Below are positions 17,691 through 27,133 of a stretch of 51,635 nt of DNA, in pieces. Where the stretch lies: assembly GCA_024635995.1 (NCBI GenBank), contig JAGXHW010000009.1:1-51635 (forward strand), read 5' to 3'. This DNA is from Clostridiaceae bacterium. GTDB taxonomy: Bacteria; Bacillota; Clostridia; Peptostreptococcales; Tindalliaceae. Under the pieces are notes generated by a model. The model had not been told where the DNA came from. It searched no databases and was given only the letters and a program-made list of their open reading frames with translations. A program made the position numbers and the translations under genes. Numbering within the stretch: position 1 is the first letter of the stretch; each line of letters opens with the position of its first letter.

Positions 17691-17895
17691 AGCTGAAACC
17701 TCCTGTATGTTTTTGATTCGACACCAATATCATACTCGGTTTATCGCTATGGTTCTACTTTTTAGTTTTGTTGCTTTTCATTTTACAATTAGCCGCCTTC
17801 TATATATGATTTCATGAAATTTTTTCAAAAATCCATGATCATAACATGCTATTCTCATAATGTCGTATCACTTCATGTAATTCTTTACAATAAAA

Positions 17896-17925
17896 ACCCG
17901 CAACCTTGGGTGAAGGGTTGCGGGT
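17896..17925 (-). terminator. Rho-independent terminator of msrAB
   Basis: ACCCGCAACC / GGTTGCGGGT perfect 10-base-pair stem, followed on the minus strand by TTTTTATTG. Confidence 0.9.
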
Positions 17926-17981
17926 CATGATCATGTTCTTCATATGGTATGAAACGATGTTGACCTTTTACTCAAACAGGT

Positions 17982-19115
17982 TCACTCAAAAAGATAGGTG
18001 TACTCGCCATATCCTTCAGCTTCCAGCTCCTCCGCCGGAATGAACAGCATGGCTGCGGAATTCATACAATAGCGAAGCCCTGTGGGCGCTGGCCCGTCGT
18101 CAAATACATGGCCCAGGTGTGAGTCGGCATAACGGCTGCGCACTTCCGTGCGAACCATAAAAAAGTTTCGGTCTTCCAGTTCAACGATATGGGCGTCCTC
18201 CAGCGGTTTAGTAAAGCTTGGCCAGCCAGTGCCTGAGTCAAACTTGTCTGTGGAGCTGAACAGGGGCTCTCCTGAGACGATGTCCACATAGATGCCATCG
18301 TCTTTTAACCCATCGTATTCATTCTGGAATGGCGGTTCTGTACCGTCCTGCTGTGTCACTTCATACTGCAGTGGAGTGAGCATTTCCCGCAGAGTGGCAT
18401 CATCCGGTTTTTCAAAATCGCGCCAACGACTGCTAATCAAGGGAACCTCATACTCCCGGTCATCTCCCCAGGTTCTTATCAAATAGACATCTCTTCCGGA
18501 AAGTGAGCGGTAAAAATGATACTGAAGAGCGTTCTTCAAATAATAATCCTGGTGGTATTCTTCAGCATCATAAAACACTTCTGCGTCTCGGACGGGGGTG
18601 ATGATGGGTCCATCAAACCTGCCAGAGGCATCCATTTCTGCAAGTGATGCTTCTGCCAATCTACGCTGGCTTTCGTCATGGACAAAAATGGCGGTTTTGT
18701 AGGAATCGCCTCGGTCAACAAATTGACCACCATCATCTGTAGGATCAATCTGACGCCAGAACACTTGGAGCAATGTTTCATAGGTAACCACTTCTGGGTC
18801 AAAATATACTTGAACAGCTTCCAAATGTCCTGTGTCTTCGTAAGTCACCTGCTCATAGGTGGGATTTTCCAGCGTTCCGCCAGTATAACCGGAAATAACG
18901 GCTGATACTCCGTCCAGCTTTTCAAATGGCGGTTCCATGCACCAGAAACAACCCCCTGCAAAGGTGGCAATGCCCAGTTCCTCAATATCTGCTTCGTTAG
19001 GACCAGGTGCATTGCTGCTGTCGGAAGTATACCCCCGGTTTAACCCATAGGCGACCCCTGCCACGATCAGCAGTGCTGCTACAATAAAAATAACTATATT
19101 TCGCCGTTTTTTCAT
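17982..19115 (-). CDS. msrAB: membrane-anchored peptide methionine sulfoxide reductase MsrA-MsrB fusion
   Basis: A 377-residue fusion. An N-terminal signal anchor (residues 5-25) places it outside the membrane. MsrA follows with catalytic Cys56 in [11 protein letters not shown]. The MsrB domain has [28 protein letters not shown] with its catalytic Cys, and no zinc-binding CxxC pairs. It repairs R- and S-methionine sulfoxide in surface proteins. It is monocistronic, with its own terminator. An extracytoplasmic oxidative-damage repair enzyme fits the copper-stress gene content nearby. Confidence 0.95.
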   Translation of the reverse strand: MKKRRNIVIFIVAALLIVAGVAYGLNRGYTSDSSNAPGPNEADIEELGIATFAGGCFWCMEPPFEKLDGVSAVISGYTGGTLENPTYEQVTYEDTGHLEAVQVYFDPEVVTYETLLQVFWRQIDPTDDGGQFVDRGDSYKTAIFVHDESQRRLAEASLAEMDASGRFDGPIITPVRDAEVFYDAEEYHQDYYLKNALQYHFYRSLSGRDVYLIRTWGDDREYEVPLISSRWRDFEKPDDATLREMLTPLQYEVTQQDGTEPPFQNEYDGLKDDGIYVDIVSGEPLFSSTDKFDSGTGWPSFTKPLEDAHIVELEDRNFFMVRTEVRSRYADSHLGHVFDDGPAPTGLRYCMNSAAMLFIPAEELEAEGYGEYTYLFE

Positions 19116-19258
19116 CTAAAAAACCTCCTACAACTTATATCAACAAAGCCATCTTTTGGTCTTTGTTTCTCCTCTTTCTTCTTACATGAATATTTATACC
19201 CCAAATAATCATTATCAATTAAAATACGTTCTCATTTTTTTAATGCATCCAACAGAAA

Positions 19259-19286
19259 AACCTGCAGCCTTGTTAAACTGCAGGTA
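19259..19286 (-). terminator. Rho-independent terminator of the YgjP-like gene
   Basis: ACCTGCAG / CTGCAGGT stem with a 10-base loop, followed on the minus strand by TTTTTCTG. Confidence 0.8.
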
Positions 19287-19303
19287 CATGCACCATACCG
19301 GAT

Positions 19304-20035
19304 TCAATTTTTTCCAGAAATTTGCTCACTAAGTTTTTCTTTTCTTTCTCTCCAATGTGGCAAAAACGCATCCATCAACTGATAAAACCGGCTTGAGTGT
19401 TTCCTTTCCAACAAATGGTTCATTTCGTGGACAACGATGTATTCAAGACAGTCTGCAGATTTCTTCGCCAGTTCCAAATTAAGCCAAATGCGCTTGGCTT
19501 GGATGTTACAGGAGCCCCAGCGGGTTTTCATCTGCTTAACGCCCCACTCCGTTACCTTCACACCCATTTTTGGTTCCCATTTGGCAACAAGCCCAGGTAT
19601 TTCCCTTTTCAGGTAATCCCGATAAAACTCTTTCATGAGCTTTTCCCGCACAGCCCTGTCTTTCCACGGATCTACGAACATCACAATTTCCCTGTGACGA
19701 TTAATTTCAACCCTCGGTTTCCCCTCAAAACCTTGAATTGTTTTGAAATAATGCCTTTCACCGGCAACATAATGGTACTCTCCGATTTCAAAGGCCAAAG
19801 ATGTGGTGGGTATATTTGTGACACGCTTTTTAATTTTTTCCTGCTGTTTGTGGATCCAAGTTAATTTTGAGGTGATAAAAGTGTGTATTTCGTCGTTATT
19901 GATATTATGAGGGGCTGACAGCCTTACACTGCCATCTGGTGCATGGACCGACAGGTTCAGGTTTTTCACCTGCTTTTTTACAACAGTAATGGCCATCTTG
20001 TCAATTACCAGGGTCATGATCTTCTCTTTTTTCAT
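19304..20035 (-). CDS. YgjP/SprT-like zinc metallopeptidase (M48-type, DUF45)
   Basis: A 243-residue protein. The C-terminal VVHEMNHLLERKHSSRFYQLM carries the HExxH zinc motif and the downstream His of the YgjP family. GVKQMKTRWGSCNIQAKRIWLNLEL is the family's second signature. The N-terminal beta-rich region is typical. The start at 20035 is chosen because GGATGG lies seven bases upstream; 20056 is an alternative. It is cytosolic with no signal. The family is linked to restriction loci and proteolysis in some genomes, but no such genes are near here. Confidence 0.88.
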   Translation of the reverse strand: MKKEKIMTLVIDKMAITVVKKQVKNLNLSVHAPDGSVRLSAPHNINNDEIHTFITSKLTWIHKQQEKIKKRVTNIPTTSLAFEIGEYHYVAGERHYFKTIQGFEGKPRVEINRHREIVMFVDPWKDRAVREKLMKEFYRDYLKREIPGLVAKWEPKMGVKVTEWGVKQMKTRWGSCNIQAKRIWLNLELAKKSADCLEYIVVHEMNHLLERKHSSRFYQLMDAFLPHWRERKEKLSEQISGKN

Positions 20036-20267
20036 GTTAGAACCATCCTTTGTCATAGTGATTTTCTGCTAGTGCTGTAGATACACAAAAATGTCTCTAC
20101 ACATTTTTATCACGTATTAGTGCATAAGCGATATTGTATCAGAAAATCATGCCTTATGGGAATGATTAATCACAGGAATATAGCTAAAATGAGGTGTAAA
20201 AATGTCAATTTTTATGTGGATCATTATGCAATTGTGATGTATTATTCTTGATATTGACCGAAAAAAG

Positions 20268-20492
20268 ATATAGGGTTTGATCACCCAAAAACAGGCAGAA
20301 TGGCAACGTGAACGCTGGGAAGCCATGGACGAATACCGACTTGAAAACGGCTTTGAAGAAGGATTCGGACCATGCCACGGTGGAGTAACTGATGAGAGTT
20401 TCCGCGGCGGATTTGGTGGCGGCATGGGCGGCAGAGGCATGATGGGCGGTTTTGGCGGCCGATTTGGAGGATTCAACCGCTTCCGAAAATGA
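20268..20492 (+). pseudogene. truncated DUF2680-like gene remnant
   Basis: After an in-frame TAG (20271) the sequence reads GLITQKQAEWQRERWEAMDEYRLENGFEEGFGPCHGG, then a Gly-rich tail with GGGMGGRGMMGG. It matches the second half of the intact DUF2680-like protein at 47748 (GLVTDEEAQWQQEHWETMDE...GPCHGG). The signal peptide and first half of the repeat are absent, and there is no ribosome binding site. It is therefore a 3' fragment of a third member of the family, stranded between unrelated genes. Confidence 0.75.
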
Positions 20493-20770
20493 AGCTTGAT
20501 GCCACTGCTGGTGAGAATTTCCATCACGTAGGGAGAAAACTTTTCACAAGGAAGGGCCTTACCGGTATTGTGATTCACCAGTTCACCTTCAGCCATATAC
20601 AGAGAGATCTCGTGCCTGCCTTTACCTTTCCCGGTATGTCGGGGCAGACAAGGACCGGCAGACCAAGATTAATGGCATTCGGTAAAAAATCCGGCCGAAA
20701 GATTCTGCTACCACGGCCCCCACACTTGCATGGAGCCACGAGCCATCATTTTTTCGATCGCATGAATTTT
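20480..20770 (-). pseudogene. 3' remnant of a leuD-like (isopropylmalate/aconitase small subunit) gene
   Basis: On the minus strand, in shifted frames, one reads VGAVVAESFGRIFYR, then NAINLGLPVLVCPDI, then MAEGELVNHNTGKALPCEKF, ending with ILTSSGIKLHF. These are consecutive C-terminal segments of the swivel domain of 3-isopropylmalate dehydratase small subunits. At least two frameshifts separate them and the N-terminal third is missing, so the gene is dead. Its 3' end overlaps the DUF2680 remnant on the other strand. No leuC-like gene is in the window. Confidence 0.7.
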
Positions 20771-20809
20771 AAATATCCTTTCATCTAATACTTATGTTAC
20801 AGAAAAACA

Positions 20810-21985
20810 TCATCTGCTTATCCTCGCCACCCCAGTATCAATGGCCGCCTGTTTAACCGCCTCTGCCACTTGTTCCATATAGCCTGGATCAAAAGCCAGG
20901 GGCAAAATCAGGTCGACATTTAACCGGTCACCCACGGAATCAGCCAGTGCTTTGGCGGCAGCGATTTTCATTTCTTCGTTGATGTCGGAAGCTCGCACAT
21001 CCAACGCTCCCCGGAATACACCGGGGAAAGCCAGCACATTGTTCACCTGATTGGGAAAATCGGACCTCCCCGTTCCAATAATATAGGCACCTGCCTCCAA
21101 AGCATCCTGTGGCATAATCTCAGGTATAGGGTTTGCCATTGGCAGCACAATGGGTTTTTCACTCATGGACCGGACCATCTCCTTGGAGACCACGTCGGGA
21201 GCGGAAACCCCAATAAACACATCTGCTCCCTTCATGGCCTCTGCAAGATTACCTTCAAGATCGAATTTGTTGGTCATCTTTACCAGCTTTTCCTTGTAAG
21301 TGTCCAGGTCCTGTCGATTTTTGGACAGAATCCCTTTTCGGTCACACATGATGAGATTTCCAATGCCCATCTCTGTCAACATACCGGCAATGGAATGCCC
21401 GGCAGCCCCGGAACCATTGATGACGCATTTGATTTCGCTCATTTTTTTGCCTACCAGTTTCAGGGCATTAACTACGGCAGCAACGGTCACAATGGCTGTG
21501 CCGTGCTGGTCATCGTGAAAAACAGGGATATCCAATGCTTTCTTCAGCTTCTCTTCAATTTCAAAACAAGCGGGTGCGGCAATGTCTTCCAGGTTAATAC
21601 CACCAAAAACCGGTTGCATGGCTTTCACAATACGCACAATCTCATCCGAATCTTCCGTGTCAAGACAAATGGGAAAAGCCTCCACATTACCAAATTCCTT
21701 AAAAAGTACACATTTACCTTCCATGACAGGGATGGAAGCTGAAGCACCAATATTACCCAGACCCAGTACCGCCGTACCGTTGCTCACCACAGCTATTAAA
21801 TTGGATTTTGCGGTATAACGATACACCATATCCGGATTGGCTTCAATTCGTTTACAGGGTTCCGCCACCCCAGGGGTGTAGGCGATGGATAAATCTTCTT
21901 TTGTTTTCACCGGCACTTTGCTGATGACGGATATTTTTCCGGTATGCTTTTCATGCAAATCCAGTGACATTTGATTGTAATCCAT
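20810..21985 (-). CDS. NAD(P)-dependent malic enzyme (oxaloacetate-decarboxylating)
   Basis: A 391-residue bacterial short-form malic enzyme. Visible: YTPGVAEPCKRI (catalytic Tyr), TAKSNLIAVVSNGTAVLGLGNIG with catalytic Lys, metal-binding FGGINLEDIAAPACFEIE and FHDDQHGTA, nucleotide-binding GSGAAGHSI, and ANPIPEI. It converts malate to pyruvate, CO2 and reduced cofactor in the cytosol. It stands alone; the neighbouring Tct transporter locus could supply dicarboxylates, which is inference. Confidence 0.93.
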   Translation of the reverse strand: MDYNQMSLDLHEKHTGKISVISKVPVKTKEDLSIAYTPGVAEPCKRIEANPDMVYRYTAKSNLIAVVSNGTAVLGLGNIGASASIPVMEGKCVLFKEFGNVEAFPICLDTEDSDEIVRIVKAMQPVFGGINLEDIAAPACFEIEEKLKKALDIPVFHDDQHGTAIVTVAAVVNALKLVGKKMSEIKCVINGSGAAGHSIAGMLTEMGIGNLIMCDRKGILSKNRQDLDTYKEKLVKMTNKFDLEGNLAEAMKGADVFIGVSAPDVVSKEMVRSMSEKPIVLPMANPIPEIMPQDALEAGAYIIGTGRSDFPNQVNNVLAFPGVFRGALDVRASDINEEMKIAAAKALADSVGDRLNVDLILPLAFDPGYMEQVAEAVKQAAIDTGVARISR

Positions 21986-22422
21986 GTGAATTCCTCCCTG
22001 ATTACGATTGATACTTTCAAACCTCTGCTTACGCTATACTATATCGAGAATGCAAATATCATGTCAGTTATTTATGCTCTATGTATAGTTCTTCTTTTGG
22101 TCTAAAAAAACACGGAACGGTATCGGCGTCAGTCTGATCCCCACCCACTTATAAAAAGGTAGGCAAATGAACTCCTAGGTAACGATCGATTTCTTTGTGT
22201 TTACAAGATTTCTTCTGCTATGTTAAAAACATCCCGAAAAAACCACTAATCCAGAGCCGAAGATGCCCTGCCTGGGGAAGACCACAATATACATGGAAAT
22301 TTTGCATCAGGGCCAAGTAAGAATCTTCTTGAAGTTACTTACGAATCAATTTGTGCCGACCTTGTAAAAAAGTGTTAAGTCAATGAATCACTAAGCTTTA
22401 CTAATATTTGCTTAACTGAAAA
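21986..22422. other. intergenic with a possible unidentified coding remnant
   Basis: Plus-strand 22250-22375 has coding-like composition (RAEDALPGEDHNIHGNF... ending CADLVKKC, stop at 22375) but no start or site. It may be the decayed 3' end of a gene. I do not recognise the family. Confidence 0.3.
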
Positions 22423-22456
22423 TGAAAGCGGGTGCGTACGCATCCGCTTTCAAAAT
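22423..22456 (-). terminator. terminator of the tct operon
   Basis: TGAAAGCGGGTGCG / CGCATCCGCTTTCA stem with one G-T pair, with T-rich sequence on either side. It lies 60-90 bases after the tctA stop. Confidence 0.8.
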
Positions 22457-22514
22457 TTAATTATCTTGGTGCCATTCACCTTATCCTAGTTTTTAAATAT
22501 GCTTTGGCATTATC

Positions 22515-24029
22515 TTAACTGTCTGCTATCTTAGGTCTTCTGATCTTATTGATACCCCAACGGATTAAAGGCGAAGTAAAGATCAGAATATTAAAGATCA
22601 GTAATCCTACAAATAAAGGACGCTGTAACAAAATTTCATAACGATCACTATAAAGCGCGACCGTTCGGGCGAACTGAGCGTCTACCAAGTCCCCCAGAAT
22701 GAAACCGAGTACTACCGGGAGTGCCGGGTAATCAGCCAATTTCAACAAATAGCCAAACAAAGCAAAGATACATAATACGATAACATCCATATACAGAGAA
22801 CGTACACCAAAAGCGCCAATAACAGCTAAAACTGTGATCCCAGACACAAGAATCTGGGTGGGTATATAAATCACCTTACAGAAGTAACGAATAAAGATAA
22901 TCCCTACAATGACCAACAGAATACTGCTTACAATATTGCCCCAGACTACTGCATAGGCAACATCCATATCCTCTCTGACCAGATATGGGCCCGGAACATA
23001 ACCTGCCATCATAAACGCTGCCATAAGCATTGCTGTTACCCCGGAACCTGGAATGCCAAACGCCATCATGGTTGCCATCGATCCTGCCTCAGAAGAACTG
23101 TTAGCAGTTTCAGCGCTAACCAATCCTGATGGTTCACCGTTACCGAAGTTCTTACGTTTCTTCGAATGACTCTGCGCAACGCCATAAGAAAGAGTTGCTG
23201 CAATACTCGAACCTGCGGCTGGAAGGAGACCGATCACAACACCAATTATCGTTGAGATAAAAACGTTCACCTTATCCTTCAGGGGGTAAAGCATTCCTTT
23301 GATGATATCTGAAAATTCACTCTGTGCATTTTCCTGATCTGTTATAATTGTGTCCTTACCAACTAGCTCGATAATCATGGCAATAGCCAGCACACCAATC
23401 GTGACCGGAGCCAGCGGAAGACCGTCAATCAACATAATACTGCCAAACGTCCCTCTTGGAGCTCCATAGGCTGAAGCTCCAACCGTTCCAAGCAGAAGTC
23501 CTATAATGCCTGTCAACAACGCCTTAGAGATTTCTCCCTTAATCATACCGATAATAGAAATTGCAAACAACGTAAGCATCAGCATTTCGCCTGGGCCAAA
23601 TAAGAGTACAATTTTACCAATAGACTGAATAGCAAATAGTATTATCAGCCATGAAACCAGAGCACCAACTGCAGAACTGACAAGCCCTATGCCCAGTGCC
23701 TCGTTTTGCCTGCCGTTTTGAGTCATCGGATAGCCATCAAAGACGGTTGCGATTGCACCGGAATTTCCGGGCATTCCCAGCAGAATAGCCAGAATACCTC
23801 CACCGAAGTTTGAGCCGGTGAAGACCGAAGACAGAAACATAATACTGATAATCGGATCGAAATAGTATACAAACGGCAACATAATGGCAATAGCCGTTGA
23901 TCCTTTGACGCCAGGCATAGCTCCAAATGCTACCCCGAGGACCAGCCCGCAGAATATCGATAACATGACCTGCGGCATTAGGATTAAGCTTAGTCCGTCC
24001 ATCATGGCTGAGTAGTTAACCAGTTCCAA
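22515..24029 (-). CDS. tctA: tripartite tricarboxylate transporter large permease (TctA)
   Basis: A 504-residue permease with about 11 membrane helices. The two family signatures are visible: GVAFGAMPGVKGSTAIAIMLP near the start (the GxxxGxxPGxG type) and GLLPAAGSSIAATLSYG in the middle, followed by GNGEPSGLVSAETANSSSEAG. TctA is the transport channel. It is the last gene of the tctC-tctB-tctA run and uses the binding protein encoded upstream. Substrates are typically citrate or other carboxylates. Confidence 0.93.
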   Translation of the reverse strand: MELVNYSAMMDGLSLILMPQVMLSIFCGLVLGVAFGAMPGVKGSTAIAIMLPFVYYFDPIISIMFLSSVFTGSNFGGGILAILLGMPGNSGAIATVFDGYPMTQNGRQNEALGIGLVSSAVGALVSWLIILFAIQSIGKIVLLFGPGEMLMLTLFAISIIGMIKGEISKALLTGIIGLLLGTVGASAYGAPRGTFGSIMLIDGLPLAPVTIGVLAIAMIIELVGKDTIITDQENAQSEFSDIIKGMLYPLKDKVNVFISTIIGVVIGLLPAAGSSIAATLSYGVAQSHSKKRKNFGNGEPSGLVSAETANSSSEAGSMATMMAFGIPGSGVTAMLMAAFMMAGYVPGPYLVREDMDVAYAVVWGNIVSSILLVIVGIIFIRYFCKVIYIPTQILVSGITVLAVIGAFGVRSLYMDVIVLCIFALFGYLLKLADYPALPVVLGFILGDLVDAQFARTVALYSDRYEILLQRPLFVGLLIFNILIFTSPLIRWGINKIRRPKIADS

Positions 24030-24073
24030 AACAAATTCCTCCTTATTAGATCAGTGAATAATTGTTGCCATTG

Positions 24074-24550
24074 TTAGAAAAGAATCCCGCTAGGGAGCTT
24101 TATATTAAACACTGATCCGAATAGAAGATAGGCAAACAGTGTAAGTCCTGTAGGAATGGCAATCAGCTTAAGCTTCCCCCTTGTGCCAAGTACGATGTTT
24201 GCCACCAGCACATAGATGAACGAGGTGACAAAGAAACCGATTATGGGGAACAACGCAATATAGGGTGCTGTAACAGCCAGAAAGGTCACTTCTTTTCTGC
24301 GAAGTATACGTTTGACTGCTTTTGAGAATGATTCCAATTTCTCTCCATCCTCTGACCGTTCCGCCAAATATTTTACCATATTTTTAGTCGTCGCTATTGT
24401 GCGGAAGACGATCAGCACTACAAGGAGTAAGAGGAGAAGTTCAACCACTATTTTATCCTTTCGTGCAAGATCCATGATGTCATAATAATATGCAAGCCCA
24501 AAAACCGACGTAATCAACAAAAGAGCGTAACGAGCAATGAAAACGGCCAA
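24074..24550 (-). CDS. tctB: tripartite tricarboxylate transporter small membrane protein (TctB)
   Basis: A 158-residue protein with four predicted membrane helices and a charged middle loop (LAERSEDGEKLESFSKAVKR). The size, topology and position between tctC and tctA are those of TctB; sequence conservation in this family is low, so the call rests largely on context. Confidence 0.85.
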   Translation of the reverse strand: MAVFIARYALLLITSVFGLAYYYDIMDLARKDKIVVELLLLLLVVLIVFRTIATTKNMVKYLAERSEDGEKLESFSKAVKRILRRKEVTFLAVTAPYIALFPIIGFFVTSFIYVLVANIVLGTRGKLKLIAIPTGLTLFAYLLFGSVFNIKLPSGILF

Positions 24551-24616
24551 GATAAAAAACCTCCATTCAATTAGAACTATTTTCTTTCAGCAGAGTAACC
24601 GGCCATCATCAATTAT

Positions 24617-25678
24617 TTAAAATGCATCTTTGTATTCGAGGATACTTTCATAGTATTCATAGAGAACATCCTCAACTTCTTCAGGTGACTTTGGATCAAA
24701 CACGTAACCTGCTTCTTCCATAAGCTGTTGGAAATTAGGATCTTTTCCTGCTTCCATGAGCTTCTCACTCAAGTATTCAAAACGCAGAGGATATTCATCC
24801 TTAAACTCGCTCTTAACCTGAAAATATCTAGCAGTTGCCATGTTTGGAAAAGTACTATAACCAAGTTCATTCATGACATCATTAGCAATGGTAAACTGGT
24901 CACTATAAGGGGATACTTCTGATAACACTGCCAGAACTCTATAGTCAGAAGGATCTAAAATCGCAACATTACTTTCGTAGTCACTGACATAGTAGTCAAC
25001 ATCGCCAGCCATAAACATAACACGGTCGTCACTGCCGCCATCAACCGGCACAGCACGGGTCGTAAGGTCATTCTCATTTAGGATAATATCAAACACAGCA
25101 CTCCAGCCAGCACCGACAGGCTGTGAGTATTCATTAGGATTAGCCTCAACTAACTCCAAGAATTCCTTGAAATCTTTTATATCATTATGTTTCGGATTTA
25201 CCATAATTACTGGATGGCCAGTGGACATGCTTCCGAGCGAATCAAATTCTTCGTATTCGTATTCACCAGCCACTACTTGTTTACAAAAAGAAGTGTGGTG
25301 ACCGAACATAATATAAGATCCATCTGCAGGGTCACTATCTTTATGAGAGTGGTACCCAACTGTTGTACCGCCGCCAGAACGGTTTTCAATTTCTACTCGC
25401 ACACCGAGTGTTTTCTCAATGTAAGGAGCTAGCGCGCGCGCCTGGCGGTCATTGGTGCCACCTGCACCATATGGAATCACAACGGTCAACTTGTCAAAAG
25501 GAAATTCCTTGGCATCTCCGTTTCCAGAAGCTGTAGGCTCATCGCTGGGTTCAAGTGCCTGCTCGGGTTCAGGTGCCTGCTCGGGTTCAGGTGCCTGCTC
25601 GTTTTGTGTGCATCCACTGATTATTACGCTCAAAACTAAGATTGTAATTAAAAAAATAGTTAGTAACTTTTTGTTCAT
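24617..25678 (-). CDS. tctC: tripartite tricarboxylate transporter binding lipoprotein (TctC)
   Basis: A 353-residue Bug-type binding protein. The signal peptide ends in the lipobox VIISGC (Cys22). It is followed by a low-complexity linker of three Glu/Pro/Gln/Ala repeats encoded by near-identical DNA repeats at 25555-25603. The mature part has FPFDKLTVVIPYGAGGTNDRQAR and VENRSGGGTTVGYH, the carboxylate-binding loops of the family. It delivers substrate to TctAB. Promoter sequence probably lies in 25679-25750. Confidence 0.9.
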   Translation of the reverse strand: MNKKLLTIFLITILVLSVIISGCTQNEQAPEPEQAPEPEQALEPSDEPTASGNGDAKEFPFDKLTVVIPYGAGGTNDRQARALAPYIEKTLGVRVEIENRSGGGTTVGYHSHKDSDPADGSYIMFGHHTSFCKQVVAGEYEYEEFDSLGSMSTGHPVIMVNPKHNDIKDFKEFLELVEANPNEYSQPVGAGWSAVFDIILNENDLTTRAVPVDGGSDDRVMFMAGDVDYYVSDYESNVAILDPSDYRVLAVLSEVSPYSDQFTIANDVMNELGYSTFPNMATARYFQVKSEFKDEYPLRFEYLSEKLMEAGKDPNFQQLMEEAGYVFDPKSPEEVEDVLYEYYESILEYKDAF

Positions 25679-25751
25679 TTTTTTCTCTCCTTTTTAAATT
25701 ATTTTATTATATGAAGACTGATTCGCACAAACCTAATGGCAAATTCAACCA

Positions 25752-26918
25752 CTATCGGTTAGTGCAAGATCCGTCGTCCATAATGATGGCTTTCGCACTT
25801 CGCAGTGTGTGAGCATATTTAGGGTTGTCAATTACGTTCTCGTTAAGCCTGGCGCCAATTCCTGGGGTATCGGGTATGATAAGATATCCTTTTTCCAGAG
25901 TAACGTCAGTCTTAATAATCTCCTTTTTTGGCGAATGATTTTCGTCATGCGGCAACTCCATGATACCGAAGTTAGGGATTGAAGCACTAAGCTGGATAGA
26001 GGCAGCGGTACTGAGTGGGCTTAGGTTTCCAGGGTTATGCGGTACAACTTTAACACCAAAGCCTTCAGCCATAGCTGCAATTTTTTTAGCAGGAGTTAAG
26101 CCTCCAACACACACTGATACTCGAGCGTAGCGCACAGCATCCCGGATAAACAGCATAGCAAACTCCTGAATATTAAGCAGACGTTCACCCGTTGCGATTG
26201 GCAGTGAAGTCTGTCTAGCAAGATTGCCCATTGAATCGAAATTCTCAGGCTTAATGGGATCTTCATAAAACATGGGGTGGTAGATTTCAATCCCCTTTGC
26301 TAATGTAACTGCCTCGGCTAAATCAAGTCTCCGATGAATCTCTAAACAGATATCCATTTCGTCTCCGGCTACCTCCCGAAAACGGGCCACATTATTTATG
26401 GCCGTTCTAATCTTCTGAGTATAAGACATAGTCTTTCCAATGTCATCTCGTGGAGGATCTAAAAAAGGATTAATATGCCCCACAGCCGTGAATCCTTGTT
26501 TTTTCGCCTCCAATATTAAACGCACATGCTCTTCGACTGAAGGAGACTTGATATGACAATAGACACGTGCTTTAGTTCTACATCGGCCACCGCCTCCAAG
26601 AAGTTGATAAACCGGAACACCATGGTGTTTTCCAGCAATATCCCAAAGTGCAATATCGATAGCTCCTATAGCACCCATGATAGCTGCACCCCGAAAACAG
26701 AAACTGTTATAAAGGTACTGCCAATGATGTTCAATCAGCAAAGGATCCTTTCCAATCAAGTATTCCCGGAATGCTTCCACAGCGCCTGATGATGCCTCCA
26801 GAAAGCCCCATGCACCAGATTCACCGTAACCAACAATGCCATTATCAGTCTCAATCCTGACATAGAGATACTTTCCAACAAAGATAGGTTTGACGTCTGT
26901 AATCTTAATCGTTATCAC
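25752..26918 (-). CDS. enolase-superfamily sugar-acid dehydratase (mandelate racemase / galactonate dehydratase type)
   Basis: A 388-residue enzyme. The N-terminal capping domain ends near GAIGAIDIALWDIAGK. Barrel metal ligands appear in CLEIHRRLD (Glu plus the adjacent-turn His), YEDPIKPEN and ATGERL; the catalytic His is in VPHNPGNLSPL. This arrangement matches the DgoD / mannonate dehydratase group, which removes water from aldonic or related hydroxy acids. The first ligand is Glu where many members have Asp. It lies upstream of tctCBA, so the transporter probably imports its substrate. Confidence 0.85.
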   Translation of the reverse strand: MITIKITDVKPIFVGKYLYVRIETDNGIVGYGESGAWGFLEASSGAVEAFREYLIGKDPLLIEHHWQYLYNSFCFRGAAIMGAIGAIDIALWDIAGKHHGVPVYQLLGGGGRCRTKARVYCHIKSPSVEEHVRLILEAKKQGFTAVGHINPFLDPPRDDIGKTMSYTQKIRTAINNVARFREVAGDEMDICLEIHRRLDLAEAVTLAKGIEIYHPMFYEDPIKPENFDSMGNLARQTSLPIATGERLLNIQEFAMLFIRDAVRYARVSVCVGGLTPAKKIAAMAEGFGVKVVPHNPGNLSPLSTAASIQLSASIPNFGIMELPHDENHSPKKEIIKTDVTLEKGYLIIPDTPGIGARLNENVIDNPKYAHTLRSAKAIIMDDGSCTNR

Positions 26919-27133
26919 CTCATAATTTACATTAAATACTCTTTTTCATTAGTCATTTTTATCCAAATGTGCATTCTCAGCAAGAAACAATTACGATAAC
27001 TTGCAACAAATAGGCAATCCTTTATTAATCAATTTATACTAAAATAGTCAGGTTTTGTGAGATGTTCCACTTAAACACGTTTTTTTCATTGCATTCCCCC
27101 CACAGTAATCTCAAAGTCCAGCTCATTAAATAC

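Noticed and set aside
20147-20596. Open minus-strand frame of 149 codons rich in Pro
   Set aside because: Its first 39 codons are the leuD-like remnant; the rest is the antisense of the Gly-rich DUF2680 remnant and has no gene character.
25555-25603. Short GC-rich repeats in tctC considered as a regulatory array
   Set aside because: They simply encode the Pro/Glu/Gln linker after the lipobox.
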